Source of the DNA: Paraburkholderia flava
GTDB lineage: Bacteria; Pseudomonadota; Gammaproteobacteria; Burkholderiales; Burkholderiaceae
Length of the DNA: 64,000 nucleotides
NCBI RefSeq assembly: GCF_004359985.1
Contig: NZ_SMRO01000001.1
Coordinates: 1,960,193-2,024,192, forward strand
Reading direction: 5' to 3'
Positions within the stretch are counted from its first letter, which is position 1. Each line of letters starts with the position of its first letter. The notes beneath the pieces were generated by a model. The model ran no database searches, had not been told where the DNA came from, and was given only the letters and a program-made list of their open reading frames with translations. Both the position numbers and the translations under genes were made by a program. Shown piece after piece: positions 1 through 11,000 of the stretch.

Positions 1-179
1 TCCGCGCGCGCGACGACCGCGACATGCGACGCGTTCGGCAGCAGCACGCGCACGACGACACCCGCGTCCGTGCGATGCGGCCCGAGCAGCGAGAACGGAT
101 CGGGATGACGCGCTTCGACGAGCGCGTCGATTTCGAGCGGATGCAGGCCTGCGTTGTTGTCGGCAGCGTACTCAGTCAT
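1..179 (-). CDS. glgB: 1,4-alpha-glucan branching enzyme, N-terminal part (runs off window)
   Basis: GlgB makes alpha-1,6 branches in alpha-1,4-glucan in the cytoplasm. Only the first 59 codons are inside the window. The start ATG (177-179) overlaps the end of treS, whose TGA stop is at 172-174, so the two genes are translationally coupled. The visible residues include [20 protein letters not shown] and GPHR, which match the N-terminal carbohydrate-binding module of proteobacterial GlgB. The position after glgE and treS fits: GlgE extends linear glucan from maltose-1-phosphate and GlgB branches it. The catalytic GH13 domain lies outside the window, so its integrity cannot be judged. Confidence 0.85.
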   Translation of the reverse strand, partial: MTEYAADNNAGLHPLEIDALVEARHPDPFSLLGPHRTDAGVVVRVLLPNASHVAVVARA

Positions 180-3100
180 GGTCGTCTTCTGTGCCGGTTG
201 TGTCGGAGGGCGGTGCGCCCGTGTCGCCTAGCAGTCTGCTTGCGAGCGCTGCAAGGCCGCGCACCGGCAGGCCGAGCCACGTCGGCCGGTTAGCCGCTTC
301 ATAGCGGATTTCATACGCGGCCTTCTCGATCAGGAACAGATCGAGCAGCGCCTGTTCGCTGTTCTCGGCGACGAGCGGTTGCGACGCGGCTGCGGCCGCA
401 CTTCGATACTCGTCGAGAAAACGTTCGGCCGCGCCGACACGGAAGCGCTCGAACAGCGCGCGCTTGCGATCGGCGGTCTGCTGCGGAGCGTTCTCGGTGG
501 TCGATTGCGCGGCGGCGCTTGCATACGACAGCGAGCGCAACAGCCCCGCGACGTCGCGCAGCGGACTCGACTTGAGACGACGTTCTTCGAGCGAACGCGC
601 AGGCTCGCCTTCGAAGTCGATCAGGAACGCGTCGCCTTGCGCAACGAGCACCTGACCTAAATGGAAGTCGCCATGAATCCGCGTGCGCAGCGCAACCGCA
701 TCGGGCGTGACCAGATGCTCGACGGCTTCGGTCAACAGCGCGCGCCGGCCTAGCACGCTGCGCGCGAGATCGAGTGTGTCGCCGCTCAACTGGTCGAGTT
801 GTCGCGCGAGCACGTCGAGCGACGCGGCGAGCATCGTCTGCGTGCCGTCGATCCATGCGCGGATCTGCTTCGCGTCGGCGGGTTCGGGGGCGAACGCGGG
901 ATCGTCGGACGGCGATGCGAGCGCGACGTGCAGTTCGCCCAGGCGCTTGCCGATCGTACCGGCGAGCGCCGCATAGCCTTCGATCGCTTCTTCCTCGTTC
1001 GCGCGAGCACGTTCGATGTCGCCGTTGGTCGATTCGACTGCGAGCGCGAGTTCGTCGATCGAGCGGCGCAGCGTATCGAGCGCCCAGTTCCACGCGTCGC
1101 CCTGGTTGTCGATGAAGCCTTGCAGGATCGCGAGCGTGTGCGGCACGCCGGCCGGATCGACACGCACCACTTCGCCATACAGCGGCGCGGTGTTCGCGTA
1201 GCCCAACTGCGTCAGATAGCGGCTCATTTCGGCTTCCGGATGCACGCCGTCGAGCAGACGCCGCACCAGCTTCAGCACGACAGCATCCTCGATCACGAGC
1301 GAGCTGTTGCTTTGCTCCGCCGCGAGCCAGCGGATTTCCGGCTGCTCGCCGAGTTCGAGTTCGTCGAAACGGCCGGTCGGTACGAAGCGGATCTCGCTCT
1401 TCTGCACGGTCGGCACGACCGCGCGTTCGCGCAGCTTGCGCAGCACGCCGTGCGCGAACAGCGGCAGCGAGAACGCATCCGTCAGGTGACCGATGTTGCG
1501 GTTGCGGCGCACGCGTGCCAGCGCGAGCTGCATGAAGAGCGGTGTGGTCGTGTCGGCGCCCCACGAGATCGCGATCGGCACCACGTAGCGCTCGGTGTGA
1601 TCGCCGACATCGGCTTCGATCTCGGTGAACGCGAAGCCGCCGTTCGGGATCGTCGTCAGCGCGGCGAGGCGCACCGCGTTCAGTTTCTGATCCTTCGATG
1701 CGAACCAGCGACGCCGTTTCAGCCACGACGGCAGCACTTCGGATTCGAGCAACCGGACATTTTCCGGCGTCGGTCCGGCCTGGCCTTCGCGGATCACGAT
1801 CGTGACGAACTCGGGCAGCGGTTCGGACGCCGGCTGGCTCCACGTCGGTCGCGCGCCGCCTTCGCACAGCAGGAACCACAGGAAGCCGTACGGCGGGAAC
1901 GTCAGCAGATAGGTGAGCTGGCCGATCGGCGGAAACACGGAATCGGCGGTCATCTCGATCGGCACCGAGCCCGCGAATTCCGACAGATCGAGTTCGACTG
2001 CCTGCGGCGCGCGCGACAGATTCGCGACGCACAGAATCGGCGGCTCGCCGGGCATTTCGCGCAGGTACGCGAGAATCTTGCGATTGTCCGGCCGCAGGAA
2101 GCGGATGCTGCCGCGTCCGAACGAATGCTTCGCGCGACGCGTCGCGAGCATGCGGCGCGTCCAGTTCAGCAGCGAATGCGGATCGCGGCTCTGCGCTTCG
2201 ACGTTCACCGCGTCGAAGCCGTACAGCGAACCCATCACCGGCGGCAGCACGAGTTGCTCGGGATCGGCGCGCGAGAAACCGCCGTTCCGATCCGACGACC
2301 ATTGCATCGGCGTGCGCACGCCGTCGCGATCGCCGAGATGGATGTTGTCGCCCATGCCGAGTTCGTCGCCGTAGTAGATCACCGGCGTGCCGGGCATCGA
2401 CAGCAGCAGCGAATTGATCAACTCGATGCGGCGGCGGTCGCGTTCCATCAACGGCGCGAGACGGCGACGAATGCCGAGATTCAGCCGCGCGCGACGGTCG
2501 CTCGCATAGGTGTTCCACAGATAGTCGCGCTCGGAATCGGTGACCATCTCCAGCGTCAGTTCGTCGTGATTGCGCAGGAAGATCGCCCACTGACAACTCG
2601 GCAGCAAGTCCGGCGTCTGCTTCATGATGTCGATGATCGGGAAGCGGTCCTCGCTCGCGATCGCCATGTAGATGCGCGGCATCAGCGGGAAGTGGAACGC
2701 CATGTGGCATTCGTCTTCGTTGCCGAAGTATTCCTGCACGTCTTCCGGCCACTGGTTCGCTTCGGCGAGCAGCATCCGGTTCGGGTACTCGGCGTCGATC
2801 GTCGCGCGGATTTTCTTCAGGATCGCGTGCGTTTCCGGCAGATTCTCGTTGTTCGTGCCTTCGCGTTCGACGAGGTACGGCACCGCGTCGAGCCGCAGCC
2901 CGTCGATACCCATGTCGAGCCAGAAGCGCATCACCTGCAGCACTTCGCGCAGCACCGACGGGTTGTCGAAGTTCAGATCCGGCTGGTGCGAATAGAAGCG
3001 ATGCCAGTAGTACGCGCCCGCGACCGGGTCGTGCGTCCAGTTCGACGGCTCGCTGTCGATGAAGATGATGCGCGTGTCCTGATACTTCTTGTCCGTGTCG

Positions 3101-3654
3101 GACCACACGTAGTAGTTGCGATGATTCGAGCCGGGCTTCGCGCGACGCGCGCGCTGGAACCACGGGTGCTGATCCGACGTGTGATTGATGACGAGTTCGG
3201 TGATCACGCGGATGCCGCGCGCGTGCGCTTCCTGGATGAAATGGCGCACGTCGGAGAGCTGGCCGTAGTCCGGATGCACGCCGCGATAGTCGGCGATGTC
3301 GTAGCCGTCGTCGCGGCGCGGCGACGGATAGAACGGCAGCAGCCAGATTACGTTGACGCCGAGTTCGGCGATGTAATCGAGCTTCGCGAGCAGGCCGGGG
3401 AAATCGCCGATACCGTCGTTGTTCGCATCGAAGAAAGACTTGATGTGAACCTGATAGATGATCGCGTCCTTGTACCAGAGCGGATCGTCGCCGAGCAGCG
3501 ACGGTTTGCTGCGACGGCCGGTGCGCGGTTTTGCGCCGTGCGCGGACGCGTCGTCCGGATGCGCGCGATGCGACGACGTCGATGCGTGTTCATCGTCGTG
3601 AGCGCGGACGTCCTCGTCGTGCGTTTCGGGTGTTTCGTGTGACTCGTTTGCCAT
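172..3654 (-). CDS. treS: Trehalose synthase / maltokinase fusion
   Basis: A 1160-residue bifunctional protein. Residues about 58-600 are a GH13 trehalose synthase (maltose alpha-glucosyltransferase): the start [18 protein letters not shown], the nucleophile Asp256 in [10 protein letters not shown], the acid Glu298 in [11 protein letters not shown] and Asp364 in [10 protein letters not shown] are all present. TreS alone is about 600 residues. The remaining 500 are a maltokinase (Pep2-like) with the kinase motifs [10 protein letters not shown] and LIDFEGEP near residue 1020. The fusion converts trehalose to maltose and phosphorylates maltose to maltose-1-phosphate, the GlgE substrate. The first 50 residues are a polar His/Asp-rich extension. 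Its ATG directly follows the glgE stop (TAAATG) and its end overlaps glgB. Confidence 0.95.
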   Translation of the reverse strand: MANESHETPETHDEDVRAHDDEHASTSSHRAHPDDASAHGAKPRTGRRSKPSLLGDDPLWYKDAIIYQVHIKSFFDANNDGIGDFPGLLAKLDYIAELGVNVIWLLPFYPSPRRDDGYDIADYRGVHPDYGQLSDVRHFIQEAHARGIRVITELVINHTSDQHPWFQRARRAKPGSNHRNYYVWSDTDKKYQDTRIIFIDSEPSNWTHDPVAGAYYWHRFYSHQPDLNFDNPSVLREVLQVMRFWLDMGIDGLRLDAVPYLVEREGTNNENLPETHAILKKIRATIDAEYPNRMLLAEANQWPEDVQEYFGNEDECHMAFHFPLMPRIYMAIASEDRFPIIDIMKQTPDLLPSCQWAIFLRNHDELTLEMVTDSERDYLWNTYASDRRARLNLGIRRRLAPLMERDRRRIELINSLLLSMPGTPVIYYGDELGMGDNIHLGDRDGVRTPMQWSSDRNGGFSRADPEQLVLPPVMGSLYGFDAVNVEAQSRDPHSLLNWTRRMLATRRAKHSFGRGSIRFLRPDNRKILAYLREMPGEPPILCVANLSRAPQAVELDLSEFAGSVPIEMTADSVFPPIGQLTYLLTFPPYGFLWFLLCEGGARPTWSQPASEPLPEFVTIVIREGQAGPTPENVRLLESEVLPSWLKRRRWFASKDQKLNAVRLAALTTIPNGGFAFTEIEADVGDHTERYVVPIAISWGADTTTPLFMQLALARVRRNRNIGHLTDAFSLPLFAHGVLRKLRERAVVPTVQKSEIRFVPTGRFDELELGEQPEIRWLAAEQSNSSLVIEDAVVLKLVRRLLDGVHPEAEMSRYLTQLGYANTAPLYGEVVRVDPAGVPHTLAILQGFIDNQGDAWNWALDTLRRSIDELALAVESTNGDIERARANEEEAIEGYAALAGTIGKRLGELHVALASPSDDPAFAPEPADAKQIRAWIDGTQTMLAASLDVLARQLDQLSGDTLDLARSVLGRRALLTEAVEHLVTPDAVALRTRIHGDFHLGQVLVAQGDAFLIDFEGEPARSLEERRLKSSPLRDVAGLLRSLSYASAAAQSTTENAPQQTADRKRALFERFRVGAAERFLDEYRSAAAAASQPLVAENSEQALLDLFLIEKAAYEIRYEAANRPTWLGLPVRGLAALASRLLGDTGAPPSDTTGTEDDHD

Positions 3655-6600
3655 TTATTCACCCTCGTTCGGATGGTCGAAGGGCGCCGCATCGGCGCGC
3701 GCGTCGGTGTCTTCGTCGACTGGTTCGCCGGGCGGCAGGCCGCCGACCGGCGCAATGCGCCAGATCGCGAACGGCCGCGCGCCCGGATCGAGCCGCACGT
3801 GCTGCCAGCGGCCGTGCCACTCGAAGCGTGCGCCGCTCATTTCGTCGGTCACTTCGAGTGCCGCGTGATCGTGCAGATGCCAGCGGTCGAACGTGGCCCG
3901 CGACAGCTCGACGTCCGCGCCCTGTTCGTTGAACGGATCGAGATTGATCGCGACGACGATCACGTTGTCGCGTGCGTCGGTAGCTTTCTCGAAGAACAGG
4001 ATGTGGTCGTTGTGCGCCGGCAGGAACGTGATGCCGAGATGCGAATGCAGCGCGGGGTTCGCGCGACGGATGCGGTTCAGCGCCGCGATCTCCGCGACGA
4101 TGTTGCCCGGCCGATGCCAGTCCCATGCACGCAACTGATACTTCTCGGAGTCGAGATATTCCTCGCTGTTCGGCAGCGCGCTCGCTTCGCACAGCTCGAA
4201 ACCGCTATACACGCCCCACAGTCCCGACAGCGTCGCGGCCAGCGCGGCACGAATGAGAAAGCCCGCGCGCCCCGACGACTGCAGATGACGCGGGTTGATG
4301 TCCGGCGTATTGACGAAGAAGTTCGGCCGGAAGAATTCGCGCACTGGTGTCTGCGTGAGTTCGGTCAGGTACTCGGTGAAATCGCGCTTCGATTCGCGCC
4401 ACGTGAAGTACGTGTACGACTGCGAGTAACCGACCTTCGCGAGCCGATACATCAAGCGCGGCCGCGTGAACGCTTCGGACAGAAAGATCGTGTCGGGATG
4501 ACGCGAGCGGATGTCGGCGATCATCCATTCCCAGAACGGCAGCGGCTTGGTGTGCGGATTGTCGACGCGGAAGATGTGCACGCCCGCGTCGATCCAGAAC
4601 AGGATCACGTCGCGCAGCGCGAGCCACAGCGCGGGTTTCGCGTCGTGCGCATAGAAGTCGGGATTGACGATGTCCTGATACTTCTTCGGCGGATTTTCTG
4701 CGTAGCGCAGCGTGCCGTCGGGGCGCCACGCGAACCACGTCGGATGTTCCTTCAGCCACGGATGATCGGGCGCGCACTGGATCGCGAAATCGAGCGCGAT
4801 TTCGAGGCCATGTTCGTGCGCGGCGGCGAGCATCGCGCGGAAATCGTCGAGCGTGCCGAGCTGCGGATGCACGGCGGTATGGCCGCCCTCGGCGCCGCCG
4901 ATCGCATACGGGCTGCCGACGTCGCCCGGCTGCGCTGTCAGCGTGTTGTTGCGGCCTTTGCGGTTCGCGACGCCGATCGGATGGATCGGCGGGAAGTACA
5001 GCACGTCGAAACCCATGTCGCGGATGCGCGGCATCTTCGCGATCACATCGCCGAACGTGCCGTGACGGTTCTCGTCGTCGCTCATCGAGCGCGGAAAGAT
5101 CTCGTACCAGCTCGCGAAGCGCGCGGCCGCGCGTTCGGCGTCGATCTTGTAGACGGTCGAGTCGTAGGAGAGGAACGGGCGGTAGCCCGACTGCGCAATC
5201 GCGCGTGCGGTTTCGGGAGACTGGACCATTTCGATCCGCGTCGCCGTATCGCTTTTTGCGAAGCGCTCGATGAACTCGGCGAACGGGCGGGCATGCGGGC
5301 CTTTGAAGCTGGCCGTGCGTAGCGTGTCGAGATGCGCGAGTACCCGTGCGAACAGCTGCTCGGCTTCGTCGAGTTCGAGTTCTACCGTTTGACCCGCGTT
5401 GAGCTTCTTCTGGATGTGATCGGTGAGCGACGCGAAATCGTCGCGCCATACGCACAGCGTGAACTCGTGGCGGCCGAGCCGTTCGAGCGGAATGTGCGCG
5501 TGCCACAGGTCGGTGCCCGCGGGTTGCATCGGGAGCATTCGCGCTTCGTACCACGCGGTTTCGCCGGCCGCGCGCCAGATCACCGCGGCCGCGATCTTGT
5601 CATGGCCTTCGGCGAAGATCGCCGCGCGAACCTCGACACGCTCGCCGACGATCCGCTTGACCGGGAAGCGTCCCCCGTCGACGGCGGGCGAGACGTCTTC
5701 GATGGCGATACGCGGCGCGTCGAGTGCCTCGACGACGGTCTTGCGGCCGCTCTCCTTGCCGCGTCCTTTATCGACAGGCGGCGCGAGTTGCACGGGCGGT
5801 TGCGCCACTGCGGCGAACAGACGGCACGCGCCGGGTGCGAGCGTGAACGCGGGCAGCGCGCGCGGCACATCGCCCGACGACGCATCGAGTTCGCTAAAGC
5901 GCGTGAAGTTGCCCGGTACGCCGTCGAGGAAACGCGCGGGGTCGACTTGTGCTGCCGCGTGCAGATCGGGATTGACGACGATCAGCACCGCTTCGTCTGC
6001 ATTGCGCAGGTCGCGTGTCGCGCCGCGCAGCAGCGCCGCGACCGGTGCGCCCGGGCCGCTCAGCGTGCGCAGTTCGCCGATCGTGTTGAGCGTCCACGTA
6101 TCGCGTTGCACGGCGTTGGCTGTGGCGATCGCGTCGGATAGATCGAAGCGCGCGTCTTGGGCTGATTCAACGCGATGGGTAGAAGCGGTTAGCGAAACCG
6201 GTTCGGTTGCGCCGTATTCGAAGCCCATCGGCATCAGCCAGCCGGTGCCGGTCGATGTCGCGATGGCCAGCGCGCGGCGATACGCGCGCTCGACGAGCGC
6301 CACGTCATGCGCGCTCGCGAACTCGGCGGCGAGGCGCACGCCGTACGGCGCTTCGGGGAACGCAACCGGCGAACCGATGCGCGAGAGTACTTCGTGCTCT
6401 TCGGTCATCCATGACGCGCGATAGTCCCACCAGCGCACCGACGAGAACACCGCATCGAAGCCTGCGCTTTCAAGCGCGGTGAGATCCGCGCGCGCGAGTC
6501 CCGGCGTCGCCGCGAGAAAACGTATCGACGGATGCCGCGCACGCACCGCCGCGCACAGCGAGCGCCACGCCGCAGCCGGCACGCGATGCGGCGAGTCGAC

Positions 6601-7104
6601 ACGAAAGCCGCCGAGGCCCGCGTCGGCGAGCGAGAGCAAGGTCTGCGACCACCAGTCGATCAGCGGTGCAACGTCGCTCGCAAAATTGAGATACGCGACG
6701 TGGTCGTCGCGATGCGCATGACGTGGGTCGAGCCGCGCGGTTTCGGATTCGAATGGATGGAACCAGTCGGGATGCGCGTTAAACAATGCGCCGTCGGCGG
6801 CGACGCGATCGACCGCGAGATCGGCGAGCAGCGTCAGGCCGTGTTCGCTGGCCTGTGCGACGAGTTTGCGTAGCGTGTCTGCGGCGTGCGCATCGGACGC
6901 GCCGAGCGCCGGATGCAACCGCGCGTGATCGCCGACGACGAGCGCATGGTCGGCCCGTCCCGGCTGGAACAACCCGCCGATCAGCAGATGATCGAAGCCG
7001 AGTGCCGCCGCATGGGCGAACTGCGTGGGCCATGCATCGAGCGGCCCGATGAGAGGAGCGTGGACAAAGTAGATCCGCGGCGCATACGCGTGTGGAGCTT
7101 CCAT
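3655..7104 (-). CDS. glgE: Alpha-1,4-glucan:maltose-1-phosphate maltosyltransferase with extra N-terminal GH13-like domain
   Basis: GlgE transfers maltosyl units from maltose-1-phosphate to growing alpha-glucan. I chose the ATG at 7102-7104 (MEAPHAYAPRIYF, 1149 residues). An upstream in-frame start at 7227 would add 41 residues that do not look like protein. The C-terminal two thirds are the GlgE core: FPPIHPIG, the nucleophile Asp848 in FRVDNPHTKP and Glu877 in LSEAFTRP. Roughly residues 10-440 form a second amylase-like domain (LADLAVDRVAADG, GGFRVDSPHR), making the protein much longer than single-module GlgE enzymes of about 670 residues. First gene of the glgE-treS-glgB operon. No clear promoter was found upstream. 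Confidence 0.93.
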   Translation of the reverse strand: MEAPHAYAPRIYFVHAPLIGPLDAWPTQFAHAAALGFDHLLIGGLFQPGRADHALVVGDHARLHPALGASDAHAADTLRKLVAQASEHGLTLLADLAVDRVAADGALFNAHPDWFHPFESETARLDPRHAHRDDHVAYLNFASDVAPLIDWWSQTLLSLADAGLGGFRVDSPHRVPAAAWRSLCAAVRARHPSIRFLAATPGLARADLTALESAGFDAVFSSVRWWDYRASWMTEEHEVLSRIGSPVAFPEAPYGVRLAAEFASAHDVALVERAYRRALAIATSTGTGWLMPMGFEYGATEPVSLTASTHRVESAQDARFDLSDAIATANAVQRDTWTLNTIGELRTLSGPGAPVAALLRGATRDLRNADEAVLIVVNPDLHAAAQVDPARFLDGVPGNFTRFSELDASSGDVPRALPAFTLAPGACRLFAAVAQPPVQLAPPVDKGRGKESGRKTVVEALDAPRIAIEDVSPAVDGGRFPVKRIVGERVEVRAAIFAEGHDKIAAAVIWRAAGETAWYEARMLPMQPAGTDLWHAHIPLERLGRHEFTLCVWRDDFASLTDHIQKKLNAGQTVELELDEAEQLFARVLAHLDTLRTASFKGPHARPFAEFIERFAKSDTATRIEMVQSPETARAIAQSGYRPFLSYDSTVYKIDAERAAARFASWYEIFPRSMSDDENRHGTFGDVIAKMPRIRDMGFDVLYFPPIHPIGVANRKGRNNTLTAQPGDVGSPYAIGGAEGGHTAVHPQLGTLDDFRAMLAAAHEHGLEIALDFAIQCAPDHPWLKEHPTWFAWRPDGTLRYAENPPKKYQDIVNPDFYAHDAKPALWLALRDVILFWIDAGVHIFRVDNPHTKPLPFWEWMIADIRSRHPDTIFLSEAFTRPRLMYRLAKVGYSQSYTYFTWRESKRDFTEYLTELTQTPVREFFRPNFFVNTPDINPRHLQSSGRAGFLIRAALAATLSGLWGVYSGFELCEASALPNSEEYLDSEKYQLRAWDWHRPGNIVAEIAALNRIRRANPALHSHLGITFLPAHNDHILFFEKATDARDNVIVVAINLDPFNEQGADVELSRATFDRWHLHDHAALEVTDEMSGARFEWHGRWQHVRLDPGARPFAIWRIAPVGGLPPGEPVDEDTDARADAAPFDHPNEGE

Positions 7105-7692
7105 CGGTCGTTTCCAGTTCGTCCTGCTGCGGTGTGGATGCACGCTAGGTGCGATCACAGCCGCCCATTGGGCTTCCAGAGCCGGATGACACGCGGCGTG
7201 CGTCGAAACGCGGGCGCCTATGGTCAATGTAGTGCAAAGATCGTGACGCTGCGGTGCGCGTGTGCGTTCTGTCGCAGCGTTTTATCGTGACCATCGCGTG
7301 GACGAGCGAGGTGTCGACCTCATTCTGCGCTTGTGCCGTCGCGACCGGGCCGTGAATGCAGTGCAGCAAGCGTTGTGCCAGCGAGGCGGTCGCGATCGCG
7401 TGCGGCGATGCCTGTCATGGTGTTCGACGGGTTGGGTGGCCGGTGCGTTCCGCATCGGGCGATGCGGGTTGCAGGTAAAACGCGCTAACGCGGCGCGTGT
7501 TTTACCGGAGGTGTGAGCAGGTATGCGAGCGATGGATGCGAGCCGTGTCGGAGCGTGGTCACACGGCGGTCATCGGAGCGTCATCGAGGTCGGGTTGTGG
7601 TTCTGCTTGTGCGTGTGTGTCGTGGCTGCAAGGTAAGAGGCAACCGCGAGATTTCTGAGACGAACCGCTGACGCCGCCGGTGCCGGGCTGCC
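7105..7692. other. Intergenic region with one inverted repeat, no convincing gene
   Basis: About 590 bases between glgE and the DUF1345 gene, both on the minus strand. Short open frames here have no family resemblance. The only structure I see is an inverted repeat at 7474-7506, with arms GGTAAAA and TTTTACC extended by CGCGC/GCGCG around a 7-base loop. It has no T-tract, so it may be a weak terminator of the DUF1345 transcript, an operator or an RNA hairpin. The glgE promoter should lie here, but no good -35/-10 pair was found. Confidence 0.5.
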
Positions 7693-8343
7693 CTACGACC
7701 CCAGCAACCCCGCCGCGATATTCACACACAGCCCGAGCACCGCCACGTTGAAGTAAAACGACAGCACCGACTGCGCGAGCGTCGCGCGGCGGATCGAGCG
7801 CGAACGCAGCACGACGTCCGATGTCTGCGATGCGACCGCGATCGTGAACGAGTAGTACAGGAAGTCCCAGTAGTTCGGATCGAGCTTGCTGTCCGGAAAC
7901 TGCAATGCCGTTTCTTCGCCGGAGCTGTAATACAGCCGTGCGTAGTGCAGCGTGAAGATCGTCGGAATCAGGAACCACGCGCCGATCAGCGTGACGCCGG
8001 TGAGCAGCGAATGCAGCACGCTCGACGCGCCGCCGCCTTTCGCCGACGCAAGTTCGAGCACGATCGCCGCGAGGCTCGCGACCGTCGCGACGCAGATCAC
8101 GACGAGCACGACACCCGCGTTCTCGTCCTCGCGGACCGCGAACTCGCGCACCTCGTCGTGATGCGCGCCGGCCATGTGGAACCAGATGAGGACGAGATAC
8201 GTCCATACTGCGACGTCCCACGCGATCAGCACACGCATGGTCGGTCGCAGCGACCACGGAAGGAGCAGCATCGCGGCGACACCGATCGCGAACCCGATCA
8301 TCATGCGCGGCCGGTTGCGGAGGACTTGCGGGTAGAGAGTCAT
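7693..8343 (-). CDS. DUF1345 family integral membrane protein
   Basis: A 216-residue membrane protein with about five hydrophobic segments, for example [19 protein letters not shown] near the N-terminus, [37 protein letters not shown] and a C-terminal [18 protein letters not shown]. The motif HYARLYY followed by [19 protein letters not shown] is characteristic of DUF1345. The start is the ATG at 8341-8343 ([14 protein letters not shown]), because the longer upstream frame is not protein-like. The family has no established function. It is divergent from the dehydrogenase operon, with 361 bases between them. Confidence 0.85.
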   Translation of the reverse strand: MTLYPQVLRNRPRMMIGFAIGVAAMLLLPWSLRPTMRVLIAWDVAVWTYLVLIWFHMAGAHHDEVREFAVREDENAGVVLVVICVATVASLAAIVLELASAKGGGASSVLHSLLTGVTLIGAWFLIPTIFTLHYARLYYSSGEETALQFPDSKLDPNYWDFLYYSFTIAVASQTSDVVLRSRSIRRATLAQSVLSFYFNVAVLGLCVNIAAGLLGS

Positions 8344-8430
8344 GGGCGTGAGTGTGAAAAGACGCGCTTGAAAGTAGATCAACCGTGATTGAATCCGCTG
8401 CGGCGATTCTACCCGCCGGTCCGGTGTGAT

Positions 8431-8459
8431 TTGTCGAATCGTCGCGCGGAGGCTATAGT
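8431..8459 (+). promoter_or_regulatory. Candidate sigma-70 promoter of the dehydrogenase operon
   Basis: TTGTCG (8431-8436) and TATAGT (8454-8459) are separated by exactly 17 bases, on the same strand as the FAD dehydrogenase genes. It is the best promoter match in the 361-base gap between the DUF1345 gene and the small subunit. The implied 5' leader is about 240 nt. The rest of the gap shows nothing else I can support. Confidence 0.45.
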
Positions 8460-8704
8460 TTTCGCACGCCGCCTTGCGCGCAGCTTTCGTTGGGATGTCG
8501 AACGCTTGCGATCGACGGGTTATACGGCATAGGTAGCGCGCGTGGTGGACGCAATACAGCAGCATCCGAAACACCGAAGCACAAGAGACCGCTCGAAGCG
8601 GCACGTTAGACCAGGTTTTGGGGCGGACTGCCGGCAATAGGGTTCGCGGGATAGAACCGCGACTGCTACACCGGCCGACACAATACATATCATCTGGAGC
8701 CCCC

Positions 8705-9295
8705 ATGACAGATGTAACTGAGAACGATGCGCACCCCTCTGCGGTGACGCATTCCGCAGGGCGCAGGGCGTGGATGCTGGGTGCGTGCGCGTCGGCTGCC
8801 GCACTTGCTTTTGCAGCGGCTGGGCGGTTCGGCATGCCGGCCGGGTTGTTCGGAATTTCTCCCGCGTTTGGTGCCACTCCCGCCGACGCATCCGCAGGCG
8901 GCGGCCTCGACGCCTTCGTCGCGCTGTCGCAGCGTCTCACCAGCCATCCGGCCTTCGACCCGGTGCTCGGCAAGCGCATCTACGAAGCGCTGTCGAAAGC
9001 CGACAGCCAGTTCACGCAAAACGTCGCCGCCCTCAACACCTGGCTGCAGGGCCACGGCGGCGTGCCCTCCGATACCGTCACGCAGGCACTGCAAGCCGAT
9101 CAACCGGCGCTCGCGAAAACCGTCGGCGCGATCATGCGCGCGTGGTACCTCGGCCTCGTCGGCGACATGCCGCACGTGCAGGTCGTCGCGTACGAGCGCG
9201 CGCTGATGTTCGAGCCCGTGAAAGACGTGCTGACGATTCCGTCGTATTGCCGCGACGTGCCGTTCTACTGGACGCAGAAGCCCGCGAGCGTGTGA
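8705..9295 (+). CDS. FAD-dependent sugar dehydrogenase complex, small (gamma) subunit
   Basis: A 196-residue protein of the small-subunit family found with membrane-bound glucose, sorbitol and gluconate dehydrogenases. It carries a twin-arginine signal: GRRAWML at residues 19-25, a hydrophobic stretch and Ala-rich cleavage region. In B. cepacia glucose dehydrogenase the gamma subunit acts as a hitch-hiker chaperone that escorts the folded flavoprotein through the Tat system. The flavoprotein gene here has no signal of its own, so the same role is likely. The body ([37 protein letters not shown]) is typical of the family. First gene of a three-gene operon. Confidence 0.88.
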   Translation: MTDVTENDAHPSAVTHSAGRRAWMLGACASAAALAFAAAGRFGMPAGLFGISPAFGATPADASAGGGLDAFVALSQRLTSHPAFDPVLGKRIYEALSKADSQFTQNVAALNTWLQGHGGVPSDTVTQALQADQPALAKTVGAIMRAWYLGLVGDMPHVQVVAYERALMFEPVKDVLTIPSYCRDVPFYWTQKPASV

Positions 9296-9377
9296 GCGCA
9301 CGCGTCGTCCAGACAGCACGGCAATCCATCGAGCAAACAGAAAGCAAGCAGAAACAAGCCAGCAAGAGAGGGCAACA

Positions 9378-10979
9378 ATGGCAAATTCGAATTCCGCCGA
9401 CGTCGTCGTAGTCGGTTCGGGCGTGGCAGGCGGTCTCGTCGCGCATCAGATGGCGCTCGCCGGCGCATCGGTGATCCTGCTCGAAGCAGGGCCGCGCATT
9501 CCGCGCTGGCAGATCGTCGAGAACTTCCGCAACTCGCCTGCTAAAAACGATTTCGCGACGCCGTATCCATCGACGCCGTATGCGCCGCATCCCGAGTATT
9601 CGCCCGAGAACAACTACCTGATCCAGAAAGGCGAGTATCCGTACAACTCGCAGTATGTGCGGCTCGTCGGCGGGACGACGTGGCATTGGGCTGCGGCGAC
9701 GTGGCGCCTGCTGCCGTCCGACTTCCAGCTGAAGAAGCTGTACGGCGTGGGTCGCGACTGGCCGTATCCGTATGAAACGCTCGAGCCGTGGTACTACGCC
9801 GCTGAAGTGCAACTGGGCGTGTCCGGTCCCGATGCATCGGTGGATCTCGGCTCGCCGCGCTCGAAGCCGTATCCGATGAGCGGGTTGCCGCTGTCGTACA
9901 TGGACCAGCGCTTCATGGACACGCTGAACCCGCAGGGCTTCAAGGTCGTGCCCGAACCGGTCGCGCGCAACAGCCGGCCGTACGATGCGCGGCCCACCTG
10001 CTGCGGCAACAACAACTGCATGCCGATCTGTCCGATCGCCGCGATGTACAACGGCGTCGTGCACGCGGAGAAAGCGGAGCAGGCCGGCGCGAAATTGATT
10101 CCGCAGGCGGTCGTGTACAAGGTCGAGGCCGACAACAAAGGGCTCATTACCGCGGTCCACTACAAGGATCCGAACGGCAACAGCACACGCGTGACCGGCA
10201 AGCTGTTCGTGCTCGCCGCGAACGGTATCGAGACGCCGAAGCTGATGCTGATGTCGACTTCCGATAAATTCCCGCACGGCATCGGCAACAGTTCCGATCA
10301 GGTCGGCCGCAATCTGATGGATCATCCGGGCACCGGCGTGACCTTCCTCGCGAACGAACCGCTGTGGCCGGGACGCGGGCCGATGGAGATGACGTCGATC
10401 GTCAATTTCCGCGACGGCGCGTTCCGCTCCGACTACGCGGCGAAGAAGCTGCATCTGTCGAACGGCGTGCCCACGATGAGCGTCACCGCCGCACTGCTGA
10501 AGAACGGCGTGACAGGCGCCGAACTCGACCGGCAGATCCGCGATCGCGCTGCGCGCACGCTGAACATCAACAGCTTCCACGAGCATCTGGCGGAGCCGCA
10601 GAACCGTATCATTCCGTCGGCGGATCACAAGGACGCGCTCGGCATTCCGCAGCCCGAGATCTACTACTCGATCAACGACTATGTGAAGAAGAGCGCCGCG
10701 AACACGCACGAACTGTATGCGCAGATCGCGGGGCTGTTCGGCGGCACAGAAGTAACGTTCGACGATACGTTCGCGCCGAACAATCACATCATGGGCACGA
10801 CGATCATGGGTGCCGACGCGGCCGATTCGGTCGTCGATACGGATTGCCGCACGCACGATCACTCGAACCTGTTTATCGCGAGCAGCAGTGTGATGCCGAC
10901 CGCCGCTTCGGTGAACTGCACGCTGACGATTGCCGCGCTGGCGTTGAAGCTGGCCGACAAACTGAAGCGCGAAATCTGA
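9378..10979 (+). CDS. FAD-dependent sugar dehydrogenase, catalytic (alpha) GMC flavoprotein
   Basis: A 533-residue GMC oxidoreductase. The FAD-binding Rossmann motif GSGVAGG is at residues 13-19. The Cys cluster CCGNNNCMPIC (C208, C209, C214, C218) has the same spacing as the four cysteines that hold the 3Fe-4S cluster in the B. cepacia FAD glucose dehydrogenase. The C-terminal region has the conserved NHIMGTTIMG and the GMC active-site Asn stretch NCTLTIAALAL. Overall similarity to the B. cepacia enzyme, from memory, is high. The natural substrate (glucose, sorbitol or another sugar/polyol) cannot be fixed from sequence. It lies between the Tat-carrying small subunit and the triheme cytochrome, so it acts in the periplasm and feeds electrons to the quinone pool. 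Confidence 0.92.
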   Translation: MANSNSADVVVVGSGVAGGLVAHQMALAGASVILLEAGPRIPRWQIVENFRNSPAKNDFATPYPSTPYAPHPEYSPENNYLIQKGEYPYNSQYVRLVGGTTWHWAAATWRLLPSDFQLKKLYGVGRDWPYPYETLEPWYYAAEVQLGVSGPDASVDLGSPRSKPYPMSGLPLSYMDQRFMDTLNPQGFKVVPEPVARNSRPYDARPTCCGNNNCMPICPIAAMYNGVVHAEKAEQAGAKLIPQAVVYKVEADNKGLITAVHYKDPNGNSTRVTGKLFVLAANGIETPKLMLMSTSDKFPHGIGNSSDQVGRNLMDHPGTGVTFLANEPLWPGRGPMEMTSIVNFRDGAFRSDYAAKKLHLSNGVPTMSVTAALLKNGVTGAELDRQIRDRAARTLNINSFHEHLAEPQNRIIPSADHKDALGIPQPEIYYSINDYVKKSAANTHELYAQIAGLFGGTEVTFDDTFAPNNHIMGTTIMGADAADSVVDTDCRTHDHSNLFIASSSVMPTAASVNCTLTIAALALKLADKLKREI

Positions 10980-11000
10980 CCCGACCGACGGAGAGACATC

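Noticed and set aside
311..3163. A 950-codon frame on the minus strand inside treS
   Set aside because: Out-of-frame shadow of treS, dominated by Arg and Ala; no start context or motif.
799..3642. A 947-codon open frame on the plus strand opposite treS
   Set aside because: Its translation is Arg/His/Gln-rich with no family resemblance; it is the antisense shadow of a GC-rich gene.
7262..7516. An 84-codon frame in the gap upstream of glgE
   Set aside because: Cys/Arg-rich, overlaps the inverted repeat at 7474-7506, with no ribosome-binding site or similarity.
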